Assembly (NCBI GenBank): GCA_946894095.1
Contig: OX335652.1
Span: 20,359,001-20,423,000, forward strand
Direction of reading: 5' to 3'
DNA from: Incurvaria masculella
Lineage: Eukaryota > Arthropoda > Insecta > Lepidoptera > Incurvariidae
Length of the DNA stretch: 64,000 bases
In this document: piece after piece, positions 21,171-30,537 of the stretch
Layout of the letters: every line of letters begins with the position of its first letter
Position numbering within the stretch: the first letter of the stretch is position 1
Notes under the pieces: model-generated
The model's input: only the letters and a program-made list of their open reading frames with translations
Told to the model about the DNA's origin: nothing
Databases searched by the model: none
Made by a program: the position numbers and the translations under genes

Positions 21171-21508
21171 AAATATACTTTTTCGTGCTAAGCAGGTACG
21201 TCGGTTATTCCAAGGAATGTGATATGTATGTATGTATGTATAATCGACCGTGAAGCAAGGACACATTAATTAGAGAAAGAGCCCGCAATGTCCGCAACGC
21301 AGATGAAGCGTTAAATAAATGTATGTAGGTATAATCTTAAATACTGTGTTAGTAGGAGGCATTCATTACGGGAGGAGGGACTGTAGGAGAATTCCAAATT
21401 ATGAGTACGTATACAGCCGGTGGCGAAATTGGTAGACGCAATACCCGCGAATGGTATGTTTTGCTGGTTCGGGTCCAGCCTTGCAGTATATTCGTAAAGT
21501 ATTTCTTT
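21171..21508. mobile_element. 338-bp insert with 16-bp target duplication
   Basis: It is bounded by the duplication CTACACTAAGTTACGT. It begins AAATATACTTTTTCGTGC, ends AAGTATTTCTTT and contains the tRNA-like sequence 21414-21486. A duplication of this length points to LINE-driven insertion, so it behaves like a SINE, or a processed RNA carried along. About 35 bp of its first end recur inverted at 44815-44862. Confidence 0.7.
21414..21486 (+). tRNA. tRNA-like sequence with bacterial-type leucine D-arm
   Basis: It can be folded as a 73-nt cloverleaf. The acceptor CAGCCGG with CTTGCAG is weak, with two mismatches. The D-stem is GCG/CGC around AAATTGGTAGA. The anticodon stem ATACC/GGTAT is perfect, with loop CGCGAAT. 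There is a 5-nt variable region and a perfect T-arm, GCTGG TTCGGGT CCAGC. The D-arm TGGCGAAATTGGTAGACGC matches bacterial or plastid leucine tRNAs, not animal nuclear ones. The long leucine variable arm is missing, and position 33 is G instead of U, so it is unlikely to be a working tRNA. It lies inside a mobile insert. Confidence 0.5.
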
Positions 21509-21675
21509 CTACACTAAGTTACGTCACAAAGATCCGCGGATTCGATCAACCCAGTAAAGAAGAACCCGCAAAGAAACTTCACGGGTTTACATAACATATT
21601 TTTCGTCCATAATTATGAAATACATACTTAGATCTAAATGTTCTATAGTTCAGTAATGCTGTAGGACACCTTGCC

Positions 21676-21903
21676 CTACTAGGTGGTAGGCTCAGCACGT
21701 CCAGATTGGTACCATCGCATTCGATAAAAAGATGTTTAAAGCGGGAATAATAAAATGCCAGTGTTTTCCATTCAGTTTATTGTAGCCGTGCTCATAAAGG
21801 GAAGGTCCTAGCATGGCACCTAATTTCTTCGGGAATTTGGTGTATTGGGCTAATATCATAACGGTAGTTAGTAGCTATCCATGTCAGGTCGCATAAAAAA
21901 ACC
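21676..21903 (+). mobile_element. SINE body, head missing
   Basis: Common body from CTACTAGGTGGTAGG through TTGGTACCATCGCATTCGAT, AGTTTATTGTAGCCGTGC, GGTCCTAGCATGGCACC to the tail CATGTCAGGTCGCATAAAAA. Confidence 0.75.
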
Positions 21904-22048
21904 TTCCTTGTATTGCTCGGCTACATTAAAATGGATTTAAAATACGGATAACTTTAATTGTCGCATAGACCATCGATCATTCAATACGATGGTACCAACC
22001 CGCAGGCAAGATTATCCCTACCGCCTAGTAAGTAAGGAAGGGAACCTA
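21904..22048 (-). mobile_element. SINE body fragment, inverted
   Basis: ACCTTCCTTGTATTGC, CGACCATC-like text and CGATGGTACCAACCC on the minus strand. It lies tail to tail with the copy at 21676. Confidence 0.7.
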
Positions 22049-22413
22049 GTTTGTCAGCCTCGGTAGCCCGGTGGTGCGACGCTTTGCTGGGTAAGCACCT
22101 CTGAGCGCAGTTGGGTTCTGGCTGGCTGGCCAGTTGCAACCGTTGAGGCTGGGCGTGGTTCGGATTCCACGTAAAAGAGTAGGTGCCTTTCCTTAATTAT
22201 TAGATGGGAGGGTTAATCCCGGCCGGGTTGGTACGATCGCATTGAATGAACGACGGTTGAAGCTGCAATGAAAATGGTCCAAGTTTTCCGGTCAGTTCAA
22301 TTAAGACGAGCAACATAAGGAAGGTCCTGGCATGGCACCTAGTTCCCATGTGGTGTGTTAGGCTAATTGACGTTCAGTTTGGTATTAGCCATCCATGTCC
22401 AATTAAATAAAAA
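22049..22413 (+). mobile_element. SINE with 5S/tRNA-type head
   Basis: The head starts TGTCAGCCTCGG with an A-box match TAGCCCGGTGG (22063-22073) and, 84 bases on, a B-box match GGTTCGGATTCC (22157-22168) in a perfect CGTGG/CCACG stem. The 5S-like part between them is eroded here. The full body follows and ends CCATCCATGTCC. Confidence 0.75.
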
Positions 22414-22970
22414 AAACCCGCGAGTCGGACTCGCACACGAAGGGTTCCGTACCATCGTACACGATTTAACAGAAAACAATAACGTTTTTGTATGGGGCCC
22501 CCTCTTTCATTTTTAGGGTTCCGTACGTCCGTCCGTCCATCTGTCACAGGGCTGTATCTCATGAACCGTAATAGGTGCAGCTGAAATTTTCACAGAGTGT
22601 GTATTTATTTTACCGCTATAACAACAAACAAGTAAAATTTTAAAATAATAATAATTCCCCACGATCATTGTATGGGGACCCCCCCATACAATGATCGTGT
22701 TTTTTTTTGTTAAATTTTGTACGTTGGTACGGAACCCTTTGTGTGCGAGTCCGATTCGCACTAAAATTTTATATTTTATATAATACGGTGTTTTATATTT
22801 TAAATTTAACCTGTCTGTTGTTATAGCGGCAAAACACACTCTGTGAGAATTTCAGCTACCTACCTATTATGGTTCATGAGATACAGCCCTGTAACAGACG
22901 GACGGACGGACGGACGGACAGCGGAGGCTTAGTAATAGACTTCCGTTGGCACCCTTTGGTTACGGAACCC
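22414..22970 (+). repeat. GTGCGAG repeat interrupted by another copy of itself
   Basis: The plus-strand copy has its head at 22414-22513 and its remaining 3' part at 22762-22970. The middle is a minus-strand copy. Removing 22514-22761 restores a single ordinary copy. Confidence 0.8.
22514..22761 (-). repeat. GTGCGAG repeat nested in a sister copy
   Basis: From AGGGTTCCGTACG to GTGCGAGTCCGATTCGCAC. It contains an 18-bp perfect stem (22663-22702) where CACGATCATTGTATGGGG meets its inverse; this is unusual for the family. Confidence 0.8.
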
Positions 22971-22984
22971 AAAAAACGTATAAT

Positions 22985-23108
22985 CTGAACCACGTCCAGC
23001 CTCAAAGGTGGAAAACGGTCACCCCTCTAGAAACCCACAGCTCTCAGAGTTACTTCACCCAGCTTATCGAACCGCAAGGCATCGCGCCACTGGGCTACCG
23101 AGGCTGAC
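22985..23108 (-). mobile_element. SINE 5' fragment
   Basis: On the minus strand: TGTCAGCCTCGGTAGCCCAG, GCGCGATGCCTTGC, a GGTGAAGTAACTCTGAGAGC segment in the 5S-like position, and GGTGACCG. Confidence 0.6.
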
Positions 23109-23329
23109 AAATATATAACCCATATGTTTTTTTTATATTGATTGCCTTATGCACAAACTGGCCCCATATAGCATCCACTTTTTTGGTTTTGGTATTATTT
23201 GTGCCTAAGAAAAATTAAAAAAAAATAAAAAAATCAGGTCAGATAACAACTCTAGGCCAAATAATTCGGATATTAGTTAAAATGATAATTTCCAAATAAA
23301 GCTAATTTCCAAAATAATTATGGTTTTTG

Positions 23330-23490
23330 ATACTTTTGAGATTACCGCGGTCTTTGAACATGTTTGAAAACTTACGGCTTTTGCCGCAGCGGGAAGAGAC
23401 ATTCTCCGACGGAACGTGGCGGCTTTCTCCTTGACAACGGGCTGAACGATCAGCCTGTTGTCAAGTCTACACCTGCTCACCATATATATA
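23330..23490. repeat. Palindromic repeat related to 54640-54809
   Basis: It shares CATGTTTGAAAA, ACGGCTTTTG-CG-GCGGGA and CTTGACAACGGGCTGAACGA with 54640-54750. A central hairpin (CTTGACAACGGGCTGA and TCAGCCTGTTGTCAAG, one mismatch) lies at 23431-23466. Confidence 0.6.
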
Positions 23491-23496
23491 TATAAT

Positions 23497-24774
23497 AGGT
23501 CGGGGAAAAAGTCTTTTCGCATTATAGTATGTATGAACTTGTAATAAAATCTCTTTGGCTATACTATTTGTATCTGGCTGGTTTTGGTATCATTGAAAGT
23601 TTAAATTTTAAAGAACATAATTCCAAATTCAAATTAGGAAAATGTGTGATTCTCATTTGTTTTTCGTACTGTCAAAATGAGTGAATCTAATGAAGAAATT
23701 CGATACATTTTAAAATTTTACTACAAAAAAGGTAAAAATGCAACGCAAGCCGCGAAAAAAATTTGCGATGTTTATGGACCTAGTGCAGTGTCTGTGAGAG
23801 TAGCACAAATTTGGTTTAAGCGTTTTCAATCCGGAAATTTTGATGTCAAAGATGCACGTCGCTCTGGTTTTATTACGGATAAAATGGATGCCATTTTTTA
23901 AAAAGTGGAGCAAGATCGGCATATCAGTAGTTACGACGTAGCTGAAGAACTAGGAATTGACCACAAAACAGTTTTGGCGCATTTGAAAAAAACTGGGTAC
24001 ACAAAAAAGCTCGATATTTGGGTACCTCACGAGCTCACTGAAAGAAACCTAATGAACCGTGTACTCATTTGTGATTCTTTATTACGACGTAATGAAACCG
24101 AACCATTTTTGAAGAAGCTGATAACTGGTGATGAAAAGTGGATCACGTACGACAAGAACGTGCGAAAAAGGTCGTGGTCAAAGGCCGGTCAAGCTTCACA
24201 GACTGTGGCGAAACCCGGGTTAACTCGCAACAAGGTGATGCTGTGTGTGTGGTGGGATTGGAAGGGCATTATTCATTATGAGCTGTTACCACCAGGCAGG
24301 ACCATCGATTCTGAACTCTACTGCGAACAACTGATGAGATTAAAGCAAGAAGTTGAGAGAAAGCAGCCGGAATTAATCAACAGAAGGGGTGTGGTTTTTC
24401 ATCATGATAACGCTAGACCTCACACATCTTTAGCCACTCAGCAAAAACTAAGAGAGTTTGGCTGGGAGGTGTTAATGAATCCGCCGTATAGTCCTGACCT
24501 TGCACCTTCAGATTTCCACCTGTTTAGGTCTCTTCAGAATTCTTTAGGCAGTGTCAGGTTAACATCTCGAGAGGACTGCCAAAACCACTTGTCGCGGTAT
24601 ATTGATCAGAAGTCCCAATATTTCTATAGCAATGGGATCATGTCCCTACCTACAAGATGGCAAAAAGTTATCGAACAAAATGGTACCTACATACTTTAGT
24701 TAAATGTAAATAAACCATATTAAAAAATGTTTTGAATTTTCTTAAAAAATGCGAAGAAACTTTTTCCCCAACCT
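23497..24774 (+). mobile_element. Mariner transposon, full length
   Basis: Terminal inverted repeats of 27 bp differ at three positions. The left begins AGGTCGGGGAAAAAGTC and the inverted right begins AGGTTGGGGAAAAAGTT. The element is about 1.28 kb, the usual mariner size, and sits in a TA-rich run that supplies the TA target. One transposase gene occupies the middle, with short untranslated flanks of 153 and 48 bp. Confidence 0.93.
23677..24699 (+). pseudogene. Mariner transposase with one nonsense codon
   Basis: A DDD-type transposase that cuts and rejoins DNA at the element's ends in the nucleus. The single frame is 340 codons, a normal length. The N-terminal ~110 residues hold two helix-turn-helix regions that would bind the terminal repeats, and the WVPHEL linker signature follows. 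The catalytic aspartates are all present: ITGDEKW (codon 152), HHDNARPH (244) and YSPDLAPSD (279). The last two are 34 residues apart, the DD34D spacing of mariner. A TAA at 23899-23901 (codon 75) stops the frame between the two DNA-binding regions. The frame continues unbroken after it, and no frameshift was found. The copy is probably inactive but recent. The part after the stop has no ATG at its beginning. Confidence 0.93.
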
Positions 24775-25317
24775 ATATATATTATATATACTATACTATA
24801 TCCCGATAGACGATTACCAATAAAATTGGAGACTTAGTTCTGTTGTATAGAACCTAACCATATAAAATATTTTGACAATGATAAGTTAGATGTAGGTACA
24901 TTATTAGCAACCCATTGATCTACGTGCGCAATTCCTGCGAGAACATTTTGTAGGTACTGGCCCGGGCACTGACAACACGGAGCGTAGAGCACTCGCGCCT
25001 CAAAATTACCCAACCATTGCACAAAACATGAAATACATCCAGCCACCTACCTACATATGTATACATAGGCAGTGCAGGTGCGGTGGCATCATGCGGGCAA
25101 AGATAATAGGTATTCATAATTTCACTGCGAAGCGGAGGCGCGCGGCCCGATAGTAGAAGGTAATAGGTACCCGGCGCGTGGTAGATGACGCGCTCTCGCT
25201 CTCGTATTCACGCCCTGTCTCACACATAATGAAATAGCAATAGATACCGCTCTTGGCAGGCAGATTCGATGCGGGATTTTCACTTGCTTACGGCCCGTTC
25301 TTAAGGCGCTAGGACTA
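24775..25317. other. Single-copy stretch, partly GC-rich
   Basis: Frames of 65-70 codons lack domains. At 25283-25304, CTTGCTTACGGCCCGTTC followed by TTAA looks like a lone end of TTAA family B. Confidence 0.35.
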
Positions 25318-25700
25318 GCCAACTACTCGCGCCATACAAATGCACTTTTTAACAAATGTAATAATATGTAGTGAAACGCTTCAGCAAATCCAAATAGAAC
25401 TCCTGACTGATAATGGATTGTTAATATTTTTTTATTCCATCATTTATTTAAATAATAATAAAAATAAAAAAGTTGATTTTTCTCATTAGAAATCTGAAAG
25501 TAATTCGATTTCTAGATATAAGCAAAAACAGCATATATGCATAAACAAAAAATTCCATTTGCTTTTAGATTTCTACATTTAGTCAAAAAAGAAATGGACA
25601 CCGTTTCCGCAATGTATTTTGTATAGAAAAATGAAATATACATTAACGAAAATAATTCGATTCCTAGACAAGGAATCATATATTGTAAGGATGACACTTA
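25318..25700. repeat. Dispersed repeat E, uninterrupted copy
   Basis: Runs from CAACTACTCGCGCC through AATGTAATAATATGTAGTGA, GATAATGGATTGTTAATAT and GATATAAGCAAAAACAGCAT to AGATTTCTACATTTAGTC. The same sequence at 52119-52246 and 55887-56012 is separated by ~3.6 kb of other repeats, which dates this copy as the empty site. Class unknown. Confidence 0.65.
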
Positions 25701-26430
25701 TAATCGTCAGACTTAGTTAGTTAACTTGGGGTGCCTCGTCTAACTTTGCGATTTGGCTGGTACCAGGCCCTTAAAACCAAAATTTGTTAAAAGTTCTCAG
25801 ATCGAAAGAGTTGTGCCATCTAGCGCGCCGCTTGGAGATTTATATATATTTATTTATTTATTTTGGTTCCACAACGGAGTTATACACGTAGTAAATAAAA
25901 TAATATCCACACTTATAGAATTTAAAGGTTCCTCCATTCCACTCCACTAAAGCAGAACACTACTTGCGTACAGTTACGCAGATATAATACTATGGAAAGC
26001 AGATAAAGTATGTGTAATTTAAACAAGGAACCTTATACCTAAAAGGTCCGCAGTCTCCAAAAATTACCACACCTACAGGTGTCGTCAAATCGACGATAAT
26101 TATTATTGGTGTCTCTCTGAGCTGTAGACCTCGCGAGTATGTCCTTTTGAACAATTTTTTTTTTACATTTTTAAAAAACTGGCTCTCTAAAAAAATATAT
26201 GATTATCGAACCGGCTTACGAAATTTCACGAATGCGGCCTGTAGAGAACAACCGGACAGACGTGACATTTTTGAACATTTTTCTAAATCGATTTGACATT
26301 TTAGCCATTGAATAAAAAAATCTGTATAATTATCGAACCTGCTCACAAAATGTCTCCTTTGCGTCGCGGAGTCGGGTAAAAAGGAAGAAAATTTGCCGCC
26401 TATTATGTAGTGTTTGGCTGTCGCGAACTT
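25701..26430. other. Mixed stretch, no gene recognised
   Basis: The block AAAAAATCTGTATAATTATCGAACC near 26320 resembles the terminal repeat of the array insertion at 19915-20341, and GATTATCGAACCGGC near 26202 is similar. A decayed relative is likely. Confidence 0.35.
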
Positions 26431-26956
26431 TCTCGCTCAACTCCCCATACAAACGGGGAAAGAAGACGCCCATATTTCTTGTCAGAGATCCCAAATTTTG
26501 GTCAAAATAAATAATATATATAAATATCTGATGACCGTTGGCATTGTAAAATTGTGTTTGGTTTCTAAGTTATAAGGATTTTTTCGCGCGTTTCATACAA
26601 TAACTTTGGAGGTGGATTACGCAATGATCAAATAAGAACATCTTAAAAAGATTAGTCATCAGACATAGCTTATTTAATCAAGATTTATAATCCATTTGGG
26701 TTTTGTTATATTTTTGACTATAGCGGTCGTGGTTTACTTTAAGCTATAAGTCGTTATGTAATAAAATTTTTCGTAAATCTTACAAAATCATACACTATGC
26801 ACATTGTCTTTTTTGTGGACATGTTGGATCGTCCTCATCACGAAGCCGGGCTTTTTCTTTGGAACAGAGAAGGTCCCAGAGCGCAACAGCACGGTTTTGT
26901 ACCGTGCCCGCGAATGTAACTCATTCGCGGGCACCCGCCGGGTTGGGCCACCTTAA
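26431..26956 (-). mobile_element. TTAA-flanked DNA element, family A, inverted
   Basis: The minus strand begins TTAAGGTGGCCCAACCCGGC and carries the family blocks. The inner left end has decayed (GCGAACTTTCTCGCTCAAC). Confidence 0.7.
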
Positions 26957-27114
26957 ACATACATTCCACATTTAAATATAGTGGCAAACGATTAAAGTTT
27001 GCAACTAAACTTGCGTGAGACAGGAAGGTTTGTGTTTGTCGGAACTGAGGCCCTATTACGAGTTACAAATCACTTATCGAAATTGAACTGAACTCTTCGT
27101 TTCCACATGTTTGC

Positions 27115-27289
27115 ACCATTGAACAGAGCAAGCATTTGAGGGATACACTAAATCGCTCGTCCAGGGTGTTATATCTGTGTAGATATATATTTTTAACACA
27201 TTTATATTACTCCATATTTCTACATAAATATATAAATCCATGGACGGGCGATTTAGTGTATACCTCAAATGCCTGCTCTATTCAATGGT
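27115..27289. mobile_element. Inner foldback MITE, 175 bp
   Basis: ACCATTGAACAGAGCAAGCA is mirrored by TGCCTGCTCTATTCAATGGT, with ~52-bp arms through GATACACTAAATCGC and GTCCA. The loop is AT-rich. Confidence 0.75.
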
Positions 27290-27316
27290 CTAAGATGCCC
27301 CAGTCTCTTAAGACCT

Positions 27317-27439
27317 GGACGTGTATTCTTGGCATTCAGTCATTGCGGATTCAGTAGAGTTAACAGAAGAAGAATTTACTTTGACATTACTGTTAACTCT
27401 ACTGAATCCGCAATGACTGAATGCCAAGAATACACGCCC
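27317..27439. repeat. Perfect 46-bp hairpin unit, copy 1
   Basis: The left arm 27321-27366 starts GTGTATTCTTGGCATTCAGT. The right arm 27390-27435 is its exact inverse, around a 23-base loop (AAGAAGAATTTACTTTGACA and three more). Including the outer GGAC/GCCC the stem is 50 bp with one mismatch. A second copy lies at 41672-41794. Confidence 0.9.
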
Positions 27440-27898
27440 AGACTGTTTGACCAATGCGTGCTGCCGGTTTTGACCTACGTCTGCGAGAAATGGACGCTCC
27501 CAGTTGGTACTGCCCACAAGCTGAAAGTAGCCCAAAGGGCAATGGAAAGATCCATGCTCGGTATCTCACTGCGCGACTGAATTCCAAATTCGCTGATACG
27601 CCAAAGCACCAAGGTCTCTGACGTTATACATAGGGTTGCTAAACTCAAGTGGCAATGAGCAGGTCACGTATGTCGCAGAGATGACCACAGATGGAGCACT
27701 GAAGTCTTGATGTGGAGACCCTACACAGAAGGGGATGAGGGAGGGAAGATGTGGAAAGAAGAGCGTCGGCCAGCACGTTGGTCAGACGATATACGCCAGA
27801 CAGCAGGTGACAACTGGCGAAGAAAAACAGGAGACCGCACAACTTGGCGAATGGGAGCGGGGGAGGCCTACGTCCAGCAGTGGACAACAAAAGGCTGA
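27440..27898 (+). pseudogene. RTE-type LINE, C-terminal fragment
   Basis: In one frame it reads Leu-Phe-Asp-Gln-Cys-Val-Leu-Pro, then LKVAQRAMERSMLGISLRD, WRPYTEGDEGG, RPARWSDDIRQTAGDNWRR and GEAYVQQWTTKG. This is the conserved tail after the reverse transcriptase in RTE/BovB-like LINEs. Two in-frame stops break it: TGA 27578-27580 and TGA 27656-27658, both explainable as single changes (from Arg and Trp). The upstream part is cut off at the hairpin unit. Confidence 0.8.
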
Positions 27899-28052
27899 AG
27901 AAGAAGATTGAATGGTGTATACCTGTGGAAACGAAGAGCTCAGCATTTCTGTAAGTGGTTTGTAACTCGCAATGGAGGCTCTGATACGCGCGGCGGCAAT
28001 GTGAGGCACACGACGCGCGACCGGCTTTCTATACGATTATATGAACATTTTT

Positions 28053-28326
28053 AGGGTTCCGTACCCAAAGGGTGCCAACGGAACCCTATTACTAAGCCTC
28101 CGCTGTCCGTCCGTCCGTCCGTCCGTCTGTCACAGGGCTGTATCTTAGTAACCGTAACAGATAGACAGCTGAAATTTTCACAGAGTGTGTATTTATTTTG
28201 CCGCCATAACAACAAGGTCATATAAAAAAATTATTATAATTTTTGAAAAACTTATTTTGTATTCTTTTTTGTACGATGGTACGGAACCCTTCGTGTGCGA
28301 GTCCGACTCGCACTTGGCCGGTTTTT
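28053..28326 (-). repeat. GTGCGAG repeat, copy 10, complete
   Basis: From AGGGTTCCGTACCC to GAGTCCGACTCGCACTTGG and CCGGTTTTT. Confidence 0.92.
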
Positions 28327-28763
28327 ACCATTTAGCGGACTTCGGGACGCTTGGCGGGTAACGGCCACATGACACTTCTCCTACCTTTTCTATTCTATGA
28401 TTTCAATAAAATGTTTAGTCGAATTGCATGGCCTGCAGCCATTAACAACGTGTCCGAGGCGGTCCTACAGAGAGAAGCTGGTCTCATTAATGTTGGTGTC
28501 AAAGACGTGGTCTACTTTCCGTTTTATACGATATTGCAATTAAAACGATCTTTATAGGTCGGCGCATTTGTATCTCTCATTCAACATCACTAAATGATGT
28601 CACCTCCACAATGAATGAAGTTAAGGTGCAAATGGTAGTTGCTGAATATTTATGCTATTTGTTATTTTTGATATTACATATTCTTTACTTGTTGACATTT
28701 TTAATATATATTTTTTTTCATTTGACCTTGTTGAACACTGCTAATACAACGCTAATATAACTT
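28327..28763. other. Unassigned stretch
   Basis: No recognised element. A 68-codon frame at 28351-28557 has no known domain. Confidence 0.3.
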
Positions 28764-29042
28764 TGTCAGCCCCGGTAGCCCAGTGGCGCGACGTCTTGGG
28801 ATTCGATAGGCTGGGTAAGCACCTCTGAGCGCGGTTAAGTTCGGGATGGGTGACAATTTTCAACCATTGAGGCTGGCCGTGGTTCAGATTCCACGTAAAA
28901 CTGTAGGTCTTTTCCTTACTTGGTACGTCGTAGGGTTAATCCCGCTCGAGTTGGTATCATCGCATTCAATGAACGATGGTCGAAGCGGCAATGAAAATTG
29001 TGTTTTTCCGTCCATTTCAATGTAGCCGAGCAATATAAGGAA

Positions 29043-30452
29043 CTACTGCTACAGGTATTGATGGAGTTACACGACAGATGCTGGACTATATAATGGTGGA
29101 CGTATTAGGTGTTATCACCCACATAATAAATACATGTATATCAACCAACACGTACCCAGAACAATGGAAGACTGCAATTGTTACTCCAATACCGAAATAA
29201 GATAACATTACTTCAGTTAAAGACTTAAAGCCTATTAGCATACTGCCCATAATGTCCAAAATATACGAAAAAAGTTTACATGATCAATTATGTGCATACT
29301 TCCACGTGAACGATGTGATTACTGAAGTTCAAGCTGGTTTTAGAAAAGGCCATTCAACTAGCACAGCACTGTTACAGGTTACGGACGATCTACTATCCGC
29401 ATTCGACATTGGACAAGTTTCAGCTCTAGTTCTGCTTGAATTTTCACGCGCTTTTGATTGTGTTCACACTGATTTGTTGGTAGCTATGCTAGCTCACTAC
29501 GGACTATCGGAAGGCGCCTGTAAACTACTAAAACGGTTTCTGTCGCAACTTTCCCAAATTACAAAATGCCGCGACATAGATGGCACACCAATTTTTTCCC
29601 AGAAAGTTACTCTCAGTCGAGTAACTCCGCAGGGAACAGTACTAACACCACTGCTTTTCACAATATATACAGGTGATCTTGAAAAATGTTTAGAAACCAT
29701 GAAGTGCCAGTTATACGCCGATGACACTCAGTTATATCTATCTTTCCCCATAAATAATCTGTCGGAAGCGGCAAACCTAATAAATCAAGACCTACAAAGT
29801 GTGTGGCAGTAGTCAGTGGATCATGGTCTTTGTTTGAATGCAGCAAAGTCCAATGTCGTGATCTTGGGAAGCAGACATGCAGTACAGAAAACGAAACTAA
29901 GTAATCCTGTTTTTACTATAAATAATTGTCCTGTCCCTTTTGTAGAATGTGCCAGATATCTCGGGTTGTACATGGACAGCGAGCCCAAGTTTAAAACTCA
30001 TGTGACAAAGAAAATTCAGGCTGCCATGATCAGATTAAAGGCTCAGAAGTCTTATTTGAGACGTGTTTTTCTTTATATATTATATATGTAGCGTTACTTT
30101 TACTTTTATTTTTACGTTTCTGGTGTTTTTGGTGTTTTTTTTTTTGTAACTATAAGTTCTGTTTTTCAATTAGTACTATTTTTCTTGCAGTTATATTATG
30201 AAGTGTTAAATGTCGAACACCTGTCAATTTTTTTTTTTCGTATTATTTTATTTGTTCATTGCTATGTGTCCTTTCCCGGGTTACTCACATCACCACCCGG
30301 GCCCACCATTATATCAGCGCTATAGACACATTATCTATAGCATATGCTGCGATGGGTCTATTTTGTCTACTGTTATTTACTTTTCATCGTTACTATGTAC
30401 TTAAGTTTAATGCAAAAAAAGAGACAAATAAACGAATTTCTTTCTTTCTTTC
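29043..30452 (+). mobile_element. CR1-like LINE, 5'-truncated, nested in a SINE
   Basis: It is about 1.41 kb between a perfect 7-bp target duplication (TAAGGAA). It starts inside the reverse transcriptase, as expected for 5' truncation, and ends in a (TTTC)n run. The 3' untranslated part (30092-30452) has two stems: CCCGGGT/ACCCGGG near 30276-30302 and GCTATAGA/TCTATAGC near 30318-30340. Confidence 0.8.
29048..30091 (+). pseudogene. Reverse transcriptase of a CR1-like LINE, decayed
   Basis: One frame with two in-frame stops: TAA 29198-29200 and TAG 29810-29812. The usual fingers and palm motifs are visible: AGFRKGHSTS, then LEFSRAFD (motif A), TPQGTVLTPLLFTIYTGDL (motif B) and YADDTQLY at 29714 on (motif C). 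After the second stop come HGLCLNAAKS and RYLGLYMD (thumb side). The first catalytic aspartate of motif A is replaced by glutamate (29438-29440), so the enzyme would be inactive even without the stops. The frame ends early at 30091, apparently by deletion of the C-terminus. The CR1/L2-like group is the best guess from the motif wording and simple-repeat tail; Jockey-like is the alternative. Confidence 0.88.
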
Positions 30453-30537
30453 TAAGGAAGGTGCTGGCATGGCACCTAGTTTCCATGTGGTTTGTTAGGC
30501 TTATATCTGAAGGTCAGCCATCCAGTTACATAAAATA

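Larger units (their letters stand above)
21107..21660 (-). mobile_element. Retrotransposon 3' end split by a 338-bp insertion
   Basis: Parts 21107-21170 and 21509-21660 together match the fragment at 17465-17670. The same 16 bp, CTACACTAAGTTACGT, flank both sides of the insertion (21155-21170 and 21509-21524) but occur once at 17465. Confidence 0.75.
27047..27981. mobile_element. 935-bp foldback element with nested passengers
   Basis: The outer ends of about 70 bp are inverted: GAGGCCCTATTACGAGTTAC at the left mirrors GTAACTCGCAATGGAGGCTC at the right, and CTCTTCGTTTCCACA is mirrored further in. Between them lie an inner foldback MITE, a near-perfect hairpin unit and a LINE fragment. It is probably a DNA element or foldback that has been a landing site, or has picked up the LINE piece. 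Confidence 0.65.
28764..30537 (+). mobile_element. SINE with 5S/tRNA-type head, split by a LINE
   Basis: The head is TGTCAGCCCCGG with A-box match TAGCCCAGTGG (28776-28786), a short 5S-like part (GGTTAAGTTCGGGATGGGTG) and B-box match GGTTCAGATTCC (28881-28892). The body runs to 29042 (AGCAATATAAGGAA) and resumes at 30453 (TAAGGAAGGTGCTGGCATGG) through its tail near 30537. TAAGGAA is duplicated on both sides of the LINE (29036-29042 and 30453-30459). Confidence 0.8.

Noticed and set aside
27317..27439. microRNA precursor
   Set aside because: The stem is too perfect and too long for a usual animal miRNA, and two near-identical copies with mobile-element context fit a foldback better. Left open as a finding.
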